Positions 1 through 10,547 of a stretch of 64,000 bases of DNA are shown piece by piece. The stretch's first letter is position 1. Every line of letters begins with the position of its first letter. A program made the translations under genes and the position numbers. The DNA lies in the NCBI GenBank assembly GCA_947471745.1, contig CANJKZ010000955.1, positions 2,043,501 to 2,107,500 of the forward strand. The letters are read 5' to 3'. The notes beneath the pieces were generated by a model. It did not search any database. It was not told the origin of the DNA and was given only the letters and a program-made list of their open reading frames with translations. This DNA is from Closterium sp. Naga37s-1 (Eukaryota > Streptophyta > Zygnematophyceae > Desmidiales > Closteriaceae).

Positions 1-78
1 CCTGATGTATTTGACTCTTTATCATTGTGGTTTCATCTCTTCAATGGACCAAATGGATCTACCCATGCCGTGATGCAG

Positions 79-163
79 CTTTGGAGTTGTGATTCTTGTG
101 GTGCTCACTGGCCGTGGCATCCAGCAGCAAGTCAACAATGAGCCTGAACACATCCTGCAATGG
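79..163 (+). CDS. Receptor-like kinase, kinase C-lobe exon
   Basis: This is an internal exon of a plant-type receptor-like serine/threonine kinase. Read with one leading base that completes an upstream codon, it gives FGVVILVVLTGR followed by a stretch ending HILQW. This is the helix F region of the kinase C-lobe, where plant receptor kinases typically read SFGVVLLELLTGR...LVxW. The exon is bounded by an AG at 77-78 and a GTGAGC donor at 164. It ends in phase 0, and the next exon at 466 starts in phase 0. The earlier part of the gene lies before base 1. The family call rests on motif recognition only, and the exact receptor subfamily is open. Confidence 0.72.
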
Positions 164-465
164 GTGAGCACTTTCGTTTTTAGATACCTTCCCTGTTTGG
201 TGAGCATTCGTTGCATACGGTTACACTCAGCTGGCATTTGGTAGCCTTTGGTGAGAACTTTCTGTTGCAATCTGAACATAATCATGTGCTTCTGGAGGAA
301 CAAGGCTCCGTACAAACTATAAGGTAACAATGCATGACTCGACACATGTTTGTCCAATGCCAGTCATGGTTACTGAGATGTCTCAAAACTTCTGAGACGT
401 CTCAATGGTTGTCTCACAACGTCCATCCGTGGTCTCACGCACAAATATATCTCCTTATCCATCAG

Positions 466-672
466 GCAAAGGAGCAGCTTGCAGCAGATGACAAGTCGCT
501 GCTGAAGGACCCAAGCTTGGACGCACCAGAAACTGCTGTTTTGCAAACTGCTGAGCTGGCAGTGAGTTGCACTGCAGCTCGCACCACCAGCAGGCCTAGC
601 ATGGGTACAATCGCGAATAGTCTGAAAGCTGTCAAGGATAAGATCTTGAGCGATCTGACGACTTTGCCATAA
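466..672 (+). CDS. Receptor-like kinase, terminal exon
   Basis: This is the last coding exon of the kinase gene whose previous exon is 79-163. It opens after a pyrimidine-rich stretch and ATCAG (AG at 464-465), reads AKEQLAADDKSLL..., and stops at TAA 670-672. The segment AELAVSCTAARTTSRPSMG matches the end of receptor kinase catalytic domains, where a conserved Cys and an RPSM motif carry the Arg that salt-bridges to the APE glutamate. A short tail ends LTTLP. Together the two exons give about 96 residues of C-lobe with no internal stop. The gene may be a tandem relative of the LRR gene further right. Confidence 0.75.
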   Translation, partial: AKEQLAADDKSLLKDPSLDAPETAVLQTAELAVSCTAARTTSRPSMGTIANSLKAVKDKILSDLTTLP

Positions 673-1490
673 AATATATATTTCCACGTGACGACTTTGA
701 AGAGGGACCCATACCGTAGTCATCCGAATAAACCACCCTAGGGTCTTTAGAAAAAGACATTGAAAAATAGGGGTATGTTCTGCCCGGGTGCCTTGATATT
801 ACCTTTTTCTGTCTATGGTTTTCGAACTAATCCATGATAGGTTCTATTAGAGGTGGTCTTACATCACGATGTGGGTATTCAGATAGACCTGCTTGCAATT
901 GCCAGGTGGCACATTCTATGCCACTTAACAAATTCAGATTCACCAGCGTGACAGCAGCAAAAAAGCAAGGACGTCAGCAGGTTCTCATGAAGGTAACTCG
1001 TAATTTCCTGGGGAAAGTGAAATTTGAAACGCCTTCTTCAAGATTGATTTTACCCGTTAATAGAAAATCAATAAGGGGTGTTAAAATGAATTCGACCAAA
1101 AAGGTAGGTATAAAATAAAGAGGCTAAATATGGGTGGGTTTAAGGTCTACCCGCAAACTATCCGGGGCACTACAGTTACGGTGGGTGGCTTATTCGGGTG
1201 TATACAGCATAAGCGCTCCATAATTTGAAAAGGTACAACACTCCAGGTCCTCGATTCATTGTTGGCTAGGCTGAATCATCAGCCTAAGGAGTCAAACGTA
1301 GGCCAATCAATCAATGTTGCTTTGGAAAGAAGGCTGAAATATCAGAGTTGCCTATAAAAACACATGCGCTGATCAATTAGTGTCATTTACGAAGAAAAAG
1401 GCTGAGCCATTTCTAACTAAATGGCAACAACATTGTAACACAAAGTTGTGCATTACTAGCAGGGAATTGCATGCTCTAACTAGCTCACCT
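673..1490. other. Intergenic, no supported gene
   Basis: AT-richer spacer after the kinase stop codon. A 94-codon open stretch at 834-1118 (+) resembles nothing I know and has no splice-site or domain support. No terminator or poly-A signal can be assigned with confidence. Confidence 0.5.
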
Positions 1491-1499
1491 CACCATCAC

Positions 1500-2890
1500 T
1501 AGATGAACAATCAGTTGCTGCATCTATGTTCTCCTCATCTACCTCCATCCGCTCTTTGCATTTCCAACTGGTGCATCCCGGGGTGGAACTAGGGGCATTG
1601 CCCAACGGCTTCCACTTCTTCTAGCTCCTCCCATATCTCAACCACCTCATCCCACTTCGGCTGATACTACAACAGCGACATTCACATTAGGTCTCTCAGC
1701 CTCGCATCCTTGATGCTGCTCCAAAGCCACGACTTGACCACATCATGCTGCGAGAACCCCCTTTCGCACTCCACATTGCTCAGGGGAAGACAGCAACCGC
1801 TACCCATAGCTGCACGAGATTGGGGTAGCTCTCACACCAATCCGGGGTCTTCAGCATCGCGGTGAGGCCGTCGTGGAACAACCGCTCGCTCTTATGGGCA
1901 GCTGCGAGGACGGAGCAAAACATTCGCAGCTCCTTGACTGCCTGCCTGTTTTTTATGCATCCGTGTGTCACAAGGGCTTAGGGAGGGACCAAAAAAATAG
2001 TTGGATGTAAGGGCAGATTGGGTATAGAATCTGGGCACGGCGAGACACAAAAAACAGCTTGGCAGATGGATTTCTTACATGGTAGAATTTCGTCAGAAGC
2101 CTGGGCCTTGAACAATGCCACCAGGGACTCGAGCCACTCCAGGCATCGTGCATTTCTCTTCGCTTTGTCTTGTGCCAGGAATCAGGCATGAACCGTCGGA
2201 CTCCTAACAATGAATCCAGATCACCCATCCTCCCATGCATGTTCGACACAATGCTCAGGGCCACTGTACAGCTCCACGGGGTCCTCATGAAGTGTGAACG
2301 TGAAAGTGGTAGCCCGACCGTCTGAGTCCAAGACCTCCAAAGTCACATTGCGGCTACACCGTGGGCATTGGCGCTCTAGAAAGGGCAAGAGCCTGTGGCT
2401 CATGCACAACTGAAGGACGTAGCGGCTATCGATGTGTGGGGTTATCCACTTGGTCCACGCTGCATAGAGACAAGGTCCAACTGATACAAAAAAGGGATAA
2501 ATCAGGAGTGAGCTAGTTTGTTCTATCAGTACGTTTCATGCAATTATATACACCAAAACCTGACCTGTTGTTGCTAGAACGTCTTGTTCAAGACGTTTAA
2601 CTACTCAAGTAGATCAACCAGAAAATAGAGAATAAAAGTGAAAGCGGTAGGAAGTGGCAAGAGCATACATCATGTTGTGGTTCTCTTTCAGCATGACAGT
2701 CACGGCTCGAAACACGGAAACGAGTCGCAGAATTGCATCCCCCCGTGTTAGCCAGCGGATCTGGTTACCCCTTTGGATTAAAGCCCGAGTTCCACATGGC
2801 TGTTTTCATGTTCAAGTTTCTTGAACTTGACTTCGCCACAAACCATGTTACCAGCTGGGCCACAACAAATCATCGCTTTCATGTGGCAGA
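1500..2890 (-). pseudogene. hAT-superfamily transposase remnant
   Basis: Read on the minus strand, 2890-2650 gives an IRWLTRGDAILRLVSVF-type block, found in the middle of hAT transposases of the DUF4371/ZNF862-like group. 2460-2220 gives a Cys-containing block with LERQCPRCSRNVTLEV, and 1971-1690 gives the C-terminal dimerisation segment YPNLVQLWVAVAVF then LPLSNVECERGFSQ. The last two pieces are in different frames, with a one-base shift near 1785, and other stops lie between blocks. A pyrimidine-rich stretch ending in AG near 2490-2480 could be an intron acceptor. The catalytic Asp residues could not be assigned. This is an inactive DNA transposon copy. Whether it mobilised the small hAT elements in this window is unknown. 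Confidence 0.68.
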
Positions 2891-2929
2891 CGTTATCCAT
2901 GATTGGCCCGCGACACACTAGTACTACCA

Positions 2930-3464
2930 ATGGGAGGGAGGCCAAGCAACACGATATTGTTCACGGGACCTCTTTGGCAAGCATATTAGAGGCAAAATAG
3001 GAGTAGTTTGTCATAATATATTTCCGTATAACTGCATGTAGTTCTAGCTGTAGTGTAGTTATATCGCTGTCCTGCTTGTGGTGCACCCCCTCATTACTTG
3101 TCTCTTGTATAACTTGGGCCTTTGGCCCTTTAGTGGAACATTATTTCTTGACTTTTCTCCTTGTCCAACTCCCTCGACATTCAACCCTAGCATGGCTCCT
3201 AAGGATGCTCCCATACCCTCCTATCTACTATTCTAACAACCCAGTAGTGCCCTTAGCAAAGCAGACATAGGCGTTAGGCTCAGAACCGTATATTCGCCTC
3301 TCGACAGTACGAACGTGTTCCCTTCCTTTCGCTCCCCCCGTCAAATCATCTTAGCCCAATCCAAATGCCCTCAAGGTCCTTGTTTGCTAAGGCAAAATTC
3401 TCTGGTCCTCGCTGCGCGGGGCGCTACTATATGATCCCCGCCACCTCTCACTAGCCGAAACGTT
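2930..3464. other. Spacer, no supported gene
   Basis: Only short open stretches are present (for example 3076-3270, +), without recognisable domains. It may include the 5' part of the hAT remnant on the minus strand, but I could not find a BED zinc finger. Confidence 0.4.
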
Positions 3465-3635
3465 GCGCACGTGTCCCCTCGTCGCACTCGTTTCCCCTCG
3501 TCGTACTCGTTTTCCCTCGTCGCACTCGTTTCCCCTCGTCGCACTCGTTTCACCTTGTCGCACTTGTTTCCCCTCATCGCACTCGTTTCACCTCGTCGCA
3601 CTCGTTTCCCTTCGTTGCTACTCAAATTTTCCTAG
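3465..3635. repeat. 19-bp minisatellite
   Basis: About eight head-to-tail copies of GCACTCGTTTCCCCTCGTC, with starts every 19 bases (3465, 3484, 3503, 3522, 3541, 3560, 3579, 3598). Copies differ by a few substitutions. The pyrimidine/purine strand bias keeps several frames open, which explains the Arg/Gly/Glu-rich and Ser/Val-rich open stretches here. Confidence 0.9.
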
Positions 3636-3750
3636 TGAAACTCTTGTTGTTTTGCCCTGTGAACGTACAAGTGCTAGAGAACGCAGACAGAGCTACGATC
3701 ACACTTACAACCCGTGCCTATCCTGTAGTCTAGCTGCCACAGTTGTGCAG

Positions 3751-3981
3751 TTAATCTCCGCAAACAGCGCCATCACTGATTGCGCCTGAGTGCTGTCCCA
3801 TGGTGTCGTGTTGCGATGACGTTCTTGACGAAATGACGATTGGCTCCTCAGACTGAGCCGGTGCATTTGCTGGTGGTGGTGCATTCGCGATTTCAAGCGC
3901 CGACTCCTGCAGCTGGCGCATGATTTCGTCGAGGCGTTCTTGTGTGAGACCCTCGAGCGGAATGCGGGCGTTTTCGTCCAT
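3751..3981 (-). CDS. Short unidentified open frame, possible first exon
   Basis: A 76-codon frame begins MDENARIPLEGLTQERLDEI and continues with an Ala/Pro-rich stretch. The start is compositionally protein-like: a charged helix (LTQERLDEIMRQLQESALEI) followed by a low-complexity linker. Upstream, on the same strand, lies over 500 bp of untranslated-looking DNA. It could be a first exon of a host gene or the start of a mobile-element protein. I do not recognise the family. Confidence 0.25.
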   Translation of the reverse strand: MDENARIPLEGLTQERLDEIMRQLQESALEIANAPPPANAPAQSEEPIVISSRTSSQHDTMGQHSGAISDGAVCGD

Positions 3982-4691
3982 GGCGAGGGTGTCGGGCTAG
4001 CTCAGCGAGAGCCTCAGTCGTGGCTGTGTGTGCTTACGAGAGAGCACACGAGCAGCGGTGCTTGGTCGTTGAGGGACGTATACCCCCTCCAGAATTGAGA
4101 TAATGCGGGAAGTGAAAGTGCAGGCGCGGTCGGAAAAAGGGTCGTGGATATGAATACTAAATGTTACGAGTTCAATTGAGTGAGCGAACGAAGATTGCAC
4201 CATCGAAGCAAAAACAATACATTGAGCGAAGGAATGAGTGAATGTTATATAACGAATTAGTGTGGTAACGGTAATGTACGAAAAGCAGGGTGTGTGACGG
4301 GCATGGCGCCGAGGCTGGGAATTGTCGAGGCGGAGGACCGGAGCCCGGGTTACCAACCGAACCGTGAGGTTTGGGATGCGATGGGAATCGTGGCGGGAAC
4401 AGTAGTCGATGCGAGTGTCGCGAGAGGTAACGATTTATTGTTGGGTGCTGTTGGCAGGAACAGTCGTGTAAGCAGGAAACAGGGACACGAAGTAAGGAAA
4501 AGGAAATTTCCTTACAACACATGGGGTGTGAAATTATTGGGAAGGATTTAGAATTTATCATTTGTTAGGTGTAAATGGTCGAGGACACATTAGTCGAGGA
4601 CATACGGCGACTCAGTTTAGGGCAGTCTGCTCCCCGTACATTGAGCGTACAACCAGTATCTGCTCACCTTAGCCCCAACCCTGGTTTTAAG
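3982..4691. other. Spacer, no supported gene
   Basis: Mixed-composition DNA upstream of the minus-strand frame at 3751-3981. Open stretches on both strands overlap and none has a recognisable motif. It may be the 5' leader of that frame. Confidence 0.35.
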
Positions 4692-4865
4692 ATGCGCGGC
4701 ATTTCGACAGTCGCGCCGGCCGTCATATGGTTTGCGGCCTGGCTTTCTCTTTCTACCGCCATGCCAATCCTCAAGTCCCAATGTCCGTACCGCCTTAACC
4801 TTTCTTTCATGCTGGGTACACAGGTAGTACTAGTACACGCATTGCGGGCCCAGTTGGCCGTTTGA
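4692..4865 (+). CDS. Signal-peptide-like open frame (tentative first exon)
   Basis: From ATG 4692 the frame reads MRGIS then VAPAVIWFAAWLSLSTAMP, a basic start plus hydrophobic core plus small residues, as in a secretory signal peptide. It ends in HALRAQLAV and a stop. A CAG at 4831-4833 could be an acceptor before a segment resembling the ALRALKAQ element that follows the signal peptide in some plant LRR receptor kinases. It lies on the same strand as, and 2.7 kb before, the LRR exon at 7609. No convincing donor was found, so linkage to the LRR gene is a guess. Confidence 0.25.
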   Translation: MRGISTVAPAVIWFAAWLSLSTAMPILKSQCPYRLNLSFMLGTQVVLVHALRAQLAV

Positions 4866-5039
4866 ATCTTTCATCCTGCAGCGCTGCGCGGCTTCGGGCG
4901 TGCCATGACAGTCGCGGTCGAGCGAGCGGCGCTTATTGCTCATAAATGCTCGCGGAATGCAGGCGTTCAATACAGCACCCGTGCCGATGCACACATGCCA
5001 TTCCGGTGCACATGTGCACCCATGCTATCTGGTGCACAC

Positions 5040-5266
5040 ATGCCATACTGATGCGGCAAATGCCATGCTGCGGCACCTGCCATGCTGCTGCGGCACCTGC
5101 CATGCTAATGCGGCAGTTGCCATGCTGCTGCGGCACTTGCCATCATGCTGATGCGGAACTTGCCATGCTGATGCGGCACTTGCCATGCTGATGCGGCACT
5201 TGCCATGCTGATGCGGAACTTGCCATGCTGATGTGGCACTTGCCATGCTGTCGCACATGCCATGTT
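5040..5266. repeat. 20-bp minisatellite
   Basis: About eleven copies of CATGCTGATGCGGCACTTGC and close variants repeat with a 20-base period. Open frames on both strands across it (His/Ala/Cys-rich or Ser/Gln/Val-rich) follow from the repeat and are not treated as genes. Confidence 0.9.
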
Positions 5267-5303
5267 GACGGCACATGCTCTTCCAGCAATAGACCGGACA
5301 CGC

Positions 5304-5340
5304 GTTTAGCGTTTTGAACGCTAGCGTTCGAACGCTAAAC
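5304..5340. other. Imperfect palindrome
   Basis: GTTTAGCGTTTTGAACGCT is followed directly by AGCGTTCGAACGCTAAAC. The two arms are near-perfect reverse complements, so the segment can form a hairpin of about 18 bp. It sits just right of the 20-bp minisatellite. The function is unknown. Confidence 0.7.
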
Positions 5341-6425
5341 ACTTGTTCCCGGCTGGGCGTAGATGCCTACTAAAGCGCACGTCCACGCATCTTACGGTCA
5401 GTGCACAAAACAATGGGTTCCAAGGAAGGAAGGCCAAAGAATGTGACTAGCTTAGCTATGGATAAGATGGCGTTTTGGATTGGCGGGAATATTTTGGCGA
5501 GGTTAGGGGTGCTAGAGTCGTCTCTACGGAGGGATTAGATGATCCATTTGTTGGCTTGAGCGGGATACTAGTTGAGTTTTTCCTACATTTGGCAGGTCCG
5601 AATGGAGTGAGGTTGCGGGGAAATTTGGTGGTGGCGGTTAGGTTTTGTCGAAAGAAAATGACCGCGCTCACAATTTTTGTGGAATGCCATGTAGTGGTTA
5701 CGAATGCGCTATTTCATGGTTGATGGAGCGGTATGTTGGAAGCCTCACAGCAAACCGATCCAACAAGCACTAGGAATAATTGTTTCTCGAGAAGGCAACA
5801 ACAGGAACTCGAAGTGATCCTTAGCGGCGGCGGTACCATTTTTTAAAAGCTTGTTTCCGCTATATGATACCGCCCCGCCGCGCTCGTCTTTGTGTCTGTG
5901 TGGCACTGCAGTGTCTGTCTGTGCTTTGGGAGTGGAGTAGGTGCGGACTTTGACATTCATGAACAGCATGTTTTGTGGGTGTGGCACTGGAGTGTCTGTT
6001 TGTACTGTGGGTGTCTTCTCATAAACACCTTGTGCAAGCTCCCCCTTGTATTCTTTGTGTCTGAGTGGTGCTGCAGTGGCTGTGATGCAGGATTGGGAGC
6101 GAGTGTGGAACGTGACGTTCGTGAGCAGCGCGTTGCAAGAAGGGCTGGACTGCCCCTTGACCTTCAGCAGCAGCTGCACGCATGGCATCTGCTGCAACGA
6201 CAATGGCATGATCAGCGTGCTGTATGACTGATAGTATTGGGTCATCTTTCAATGGGTATTTATTTAGGGGCATCTATCAGTGGCTAAAAACAGACAGTTT
6301 CTCATCGTGCCTCCCAATATACATGCTGCACCTTTGCCTGCCTGCATGCCATCTCCTCAACGTACTCCCAATTTCCTCCCCTCTCTGTGATCAGTATTAT
6401 ACCCATTTTGTGTCCATGCCCGCCA
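5341..6425. other. Spacer with unrecognised open stretches
   Basis: Open stretches at 5475-5723 (+) and 5745-6245 (-) exceed 80 codons, but neither shows a recognisable domain and each is overlapped by frames on the other strand. 5396-5725 has protein-like composition near MGSKEGRPKNVTSLAMDKM but is broken by stops, and could be a decayed coding remnant. Confidence 0.35.
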
Positions 6426-6429
6426 GTGA

Positions 6430-7262
6430 TTGCATGCATCCCATGTGCATCCCATAAGCATCCCATGCGCAACTCCTACGCATCCCATGCGCAACTCCTA
6501 CGCATCCCATGCGCATCCCATACGCATCCCATGCGCATCCCATACGCATCCCATGCGCATCCCATACGCATCCCATGCGCAACTCCTACGCATCCCATAC
6601 GCATCCCATGCGCATCCCATGTGCATCCCATGTGCATCCCATATGCATCCCATATGCATCCCATATGCATCCCACATGCATCCTATGCGCATCCCATCCC
6701 ATATGCATCCCATGCGCATCCCATACGCACCCCATACGCATCCCATGTGCGCCCCATACGCATCCCATGCGCATCCTAAACGCATCCCATGCGCATCCCA
6801 TATGTATCCCATGCGCATCCCATATGCATCTCGTGCGCATCCCATATGCATACCATATATATACATACCATGCACATCCCATATGCATCCCATATGCATA
6901 CCATATGCATCCCATGCGCATCCCATATGCATCGCATGCGCATCCCATATGCATCTCGTGCGCATCCTATATGCATACCATATACATTCCATGCGCATCC
7001 CATATGCATCCCATATGCATACCATATGCATCCCACGCGCATCCCATATGCATCCCACGCGCATCCCATATGCATCCCATTTGCATCCCATGCGCATACC
7101 ATATGCATCCATCCATGCTGCGCATCCCATATGCATCCCGTGCGCATCCCATATGCATCCCATGCGCGCGCATCCCATATGCATCCCATGTGCATACCAC
7201 ATGCATCCATGCGCATCCCATATGCATCCGTGCGCATCCCATATGCGTCCCATGCGCATCCC
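6430..7262. repeat. 11-bp minisatellite, GCATCCCATRY units
   Basis: About 75 copies of an 11-bp unit, GCATCCCAT followed by GC, AC or AT (GCATCCCATGC, GCATCCCATAC, GCATCCCATAT). Because 11 is not a multiple of 3, each strand cycles through all three frames every 33 bp, producing an 11-residue periodic peptide such as HPMRIPYASHA on plus and DAYGMRMGCAW on minus. Very few stops occur, so 250-290-codon open stretches exist on both strands. I regard these as by-products of the repeat. Confidence 0.93.
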
Positions 7263-7329
7263 TTTCACTTTGGTGAAACCATGCCAGTGGTAACGTCGTA
7301 CGTACCCCATGCAACACTCACTTGTCGTC

Positions 7330-7608
7330 CCATCCTCTTCTTTCAGCCACATTCTTCCTGCCACTGGTCGCTTCCTCTCCTAGGCTTCCGTCCCCTCTGC
7401 CCTCGATCCCACCCAAGTTCCGTCCCCTCTCCCCTCTCTCCCACTCAGCTTGCCTCTCCTCTCTCTCCCACTCAACTTCAGCCCCCTCTTCACTCTCTCC
7501 CACCCGTTTTCCGCCTCTTTCCTCTCTTTCCCAGTCTCCTGCTGTGTCTCTCCCCCCTCCAATTCTCCCCCCAATCCGCCGCCCGTCTCCCACTCAATTG
7601 TCTCACAG
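7330..7608 (+). other. Long pyrimidine tract before LRR exon
   Basis: A strongly C/T-rich plus strand, with repeated CTCTCTCCCACTCA-like blocks, ends in TTGTCTCACAG at 7598-7608, which would be an ideal splice acceptor for the LRR exon that follows. The frame is open through the tract, but the composition is that of an intron end rather than a protein. Confidence 0.5.
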
Positions 7609-7710
7609 ATCGCTGGCAGTCTTGACACCCATGGATCCACAGCCTTTTGACAGGCCAGTCACGGGAAGCCTCCCAGGCAGCATCAGCAAGCTCACCGAGC
7701 TTATAGATTT
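7609..7710 (+). CDS. LRR receptor-type gene, exon a
   Basis: The exon reads SLAVLTPMDPQPFDRP then VTGSLPGSISKLTELIDL, with the last Leu split by the donor (TT|GTGAGT at 7711). TGSLPGSISKLTEL fits the plant-specific LRR consensus LTGxIPxxIxxLTxL. The splice phase (phase 2 after TT of a Leu codon) equals that of the LRR exons at 25559, 57427, 57963 and 59346. Known plant LRR receptor kinases often have one 24-residue repeat per 72-nt exon with this phase. The N-terminal part departs from the consensus, so the true acceptor could be CACAG at 7638-7642 instead. The gene would be a cell-surface receptor, but kinase and membrane exons are not seen. Confidence 0.62.
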
Positions 7711-8189
7711 GTGAGTGTATGAGCTAGACAGGAAAAGGCAATCGAGTATTTTAGCATCCGAGGCAGATTGAAAGCGGGCCAAAAGAAGCTAGACTGATCA
7801 CCTGCCTGAGGGATTACCTGCCAGGCAGGGAAGGCGTATAGCGTATATACGCTAGCGTATCATTGCCTGATACACAAATACACTCGTAATCGATCGGGCT
7901 ACCCGCCAAATAAAACAAGTTCTCGAATGTTGAGTTGGCCATGCACATCGCGAACTCAACAGTGAACACGCACATTTGTTGATTTGTATTGTGGGCTGTA
8001 TCCGACCACTTCAAATTTGACCAAACCCCCTAACTCCAACCCATCCAACCGAAACTCGATAGCCAACAATGCAACATTGCATCAACTACAAGGGTTAGGT
8101 GAGTGAGAGCTCCACCTACCAAACGAGCACTGTTGTTAGGCCGTTTCTCCCTTCATTTACTGCATTCTCTCACGCTCTGCATTGTCAAA
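7711..8189 (+). other. Start of large intron, no gene
   Basis: This follows the GTGAGT donor of the LRR exon. Nothing recognisable is present, apart from a short GTATATACGC-TAGCGTAT palindromic patch near 7840. The hAT element at 8190 begins after its target duplication at 8182-8189. Confidence 0.5.
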
Positions 8190-9726
8190 TATACTTGAGC
8201 AAGACCCCGAGTCGAGTCGAGTCGAGTTGAGTCGACTTCGAGTCTAGACGTGCCAAATCTCGACCAAGCCCGACTCGAGACTCGGGTTTTAACCTCGAGT
8301 TGGGCCCGACTCGTGTCGAGTATCTTGACGTGGGAGTCAAGCTTGACTTGAGAGGAATAACGTGTGTGTCACTGGTTGGTTGCTATTGGCCTGGTTGGCT
8401 ACTAAGCGTGGTACACACCCTAAACAAGGAACATATTGGGCTGGTAAATAACGGCAAGAAATACGAGAGATCCGTCTCAAGAAATTGAGTAACTGAACAA
8501 AATCGCAGAACCTGTTATGCGCTCGGAACCTACCTGGAACCCTACCTCCCAGGCAATCCTGATGCACAGCTTGTGCTATACCGATCCCCTCTCTCGTTGG
8601 GGAATCAGGATTTAGGGAAAGCAGAAGCTGTCCTGGGCAGGGATAAGCGCCCGGGAAAAGCCCGTTGCTTTGGAGGCCAGTGGCCCACCATCAAGCTCCT
8701 ACGCTGGTGACGGAATTTGTTTTTGGTACTGGTTGGCCCTGGTGCTGGCCAGCAAATTCTCCTCACAAAAAACGTTCTACGGTCTTCGAAGTACAAAAAG
8801 TTTCGTTGGCACTGAAGTTGCGTAGGGGGTGGAGGAAGATTGCACGTGACGTCAACTTTTGCAATGCTTCATCGAAGCTTCTTGAGTTACGAGGCCGCTT
8901 GTATCTGTATTTGCATTCGTATTCGTTTTTACAGGCTTACTCACAAGGCCAATGTACACAGATATCCAAAGATGATAGCCACATCGTTATCTGTCTGCAT
9001 CGTCGGCCTTGCTATAAATAAGACTAAGAAACATGTAGGAGGGTCAATAGTAGAACGCCGAATAGTAACGAATACCCCAAATATTCGTGACCCGAATAAT
9101 TTACAGCGACGAATACTTGTGGTGCGCATATTTTTGAATACACTGTCGTTCCATATTGTCTCGAATCCAGGTATTCGAACGAATATCAAATAGATCTCGA
9201 ATACCCGAACATTAAGTTACAGGCTTATTCTTGACGCACAGCTTGTGCTATGCCATGTGTCCGTTGGTGCATAACTAATGCGGCACCAGAACACCGCTGT
9301 GGAAAAGTCATCCTTGTGAATAACGCGTGTTTGACAAATTGGAGATTGTCTGCTGACCCATTTCACAATGCAATCAAAGCCTCACATCCTCCCATCACGC
9401 CAATGTCCATCCCTCCCCTCCACAACTACCAACAAGTCCTACACTCCCGTCATCCCTAACCAAGCTCACCAAGCAGATCTGGTACTCCAATTTGATGGTG
9501 ATTATTCCGTTCTCATACTCTAAACCCTAAAATTGGGCCAGTTTCCTTAGTTCCTAATAAGAACCGCTATTTATTGTGCAACCTAAACCTCCACACGAGT
9601 CAGTGCTTCGGGTCAAGTCGGGCAATGCATCGCCATGTTGGCCGAGCCGACTCGACTTGACTCGAGACGTATTGTCGAGTCGAGTCGGGCGAGTCGAGTA
9701 AAAAATCGACTCGCAGCTCATGTGTA
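8190..9726. mobile_element. Non-autonomous hAT element, GAGTCGA subfamily
   Basis: The element is flanked by TTGTCAAA (8182-8189) and TTGTCAAC (9727-9734), an 8-bp duplication with one mismatch. The left end is TATACTTGAGCAAG and the right end GCTCATGTGTA. Both subterminal regions (8205-8350 and 9610-9715) are packed with GAGTCGAGTCGA/TCGACTCG motifs in both orientations. The centre holds unrelated DNA with no transposase, including a patch of AATATTCG/CGAATA motifs at 9050-9215 that may be another nested element. Arrays of short subterminal motifs are known in hAT elements as transposase-binding sites. The length is about 1.5 kb. Confidence 0.65.
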
Positions 9727-9745
9727 TTGTCAACCCAGCAGCGCA

Positions 9746-9991
9746 ATGTCGACCCCTCCAGGCACTCCCGCGAGTGCGACTAGTGAGGCGCCTACTGATT
9801 CCGGTGAGGCTTCAACGTCGCCGAAGTTTCTTTCTCTAAGACGGAGTCTAGGACGTTTAGAGGGCCGAAATGTCTCAACATCGTCAAGTAGGTTTTTGGA
9901 TAGAAGTGTCAACTTCACAAGAAACGCCGTCGCTGAAAGGTGCACCGCTAAAGCTTCACAAATTTCAGATATTTGTAGCTCTAAACCTTGA
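9746..9991 (+). CDS. Unidentified 81-codon open frame
   Basis: MSTPPGTPASATSEAPTDS opens a Pro/Ser/Thr-rich stretch, then a basic region (SLRRSLGRLEGRN) and a Ser/Arg-rich tail. It starts 12 bp after the target duplication of the hAT element. No domain is recognised. It might be an exon or fragment of a mobile-element protein, or chance. Confidence 0.2.
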   Translation: MSTPPGTPASATSEAPTDSGEASTSPKFLSLRRSLGRLEGRNVSTSSSRFLDRSVNFTRNAVAERCTAKASQISDICSSKP

Positions 9992-10547
9992 CTACAATTC
10001 TTAATTTGAATTGTATCGAAAGGTGAAGTAAGATCGCAGTCCTAGGTTTGTACACCATCAAAGTTGCCCCACCAAACCGATTTTATAGGCCTGATGGTGT
10101 CTTTGGGGGGAAAGGTCCCACTTTGGAGACCGAACCTCATTTTGGCGTGCGACTGTGGTCGCCAGCATCGCATGTCAGGTTCCCAGCCGAGGCGACTATG
10201 CCCCCAATCATATTCGCGCCAACGCTCGCTCGCACATGCTTATTGTGACGACACTTCTCTGGCAAAGTTAAAACGGCCGAACCTGACGGTCGCTCCTGTG
10301 CAGAAAGCTTTTGCCGCTTCAAATGAAGTGAGCACATGTGCAATAAACACGATGCGGCTCGGTTTCCCCGCCAATCGAACCTCTACCTCTGTTGTGAAGC
10401 CAATCTCGTAGACCCTTCAGGAAACCAACATCGCCTCCCTCCCTTCCATCTTTTCCCAACAGTCAACCCATGACTTCACTACAATTATTCACGCCTTCGA
10501 TCACAATTACGCTTGATTATTATTGCCAATCTCTAGTATACCCATGG

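Noticed and set aside
834-1118. 94-codon open frame as a gene
   Set aside because: No domain, no splice or codon evidence, and surrounded by intergenic DNA.
6430-7293. Long open frames of HPMRIPYASHA or DAYGMRMGC repeats as a gene
   Set aside because: They arise in several frames and on both strands from the 11-bp satellite, and no start context, domain or unique sequence supports translation.
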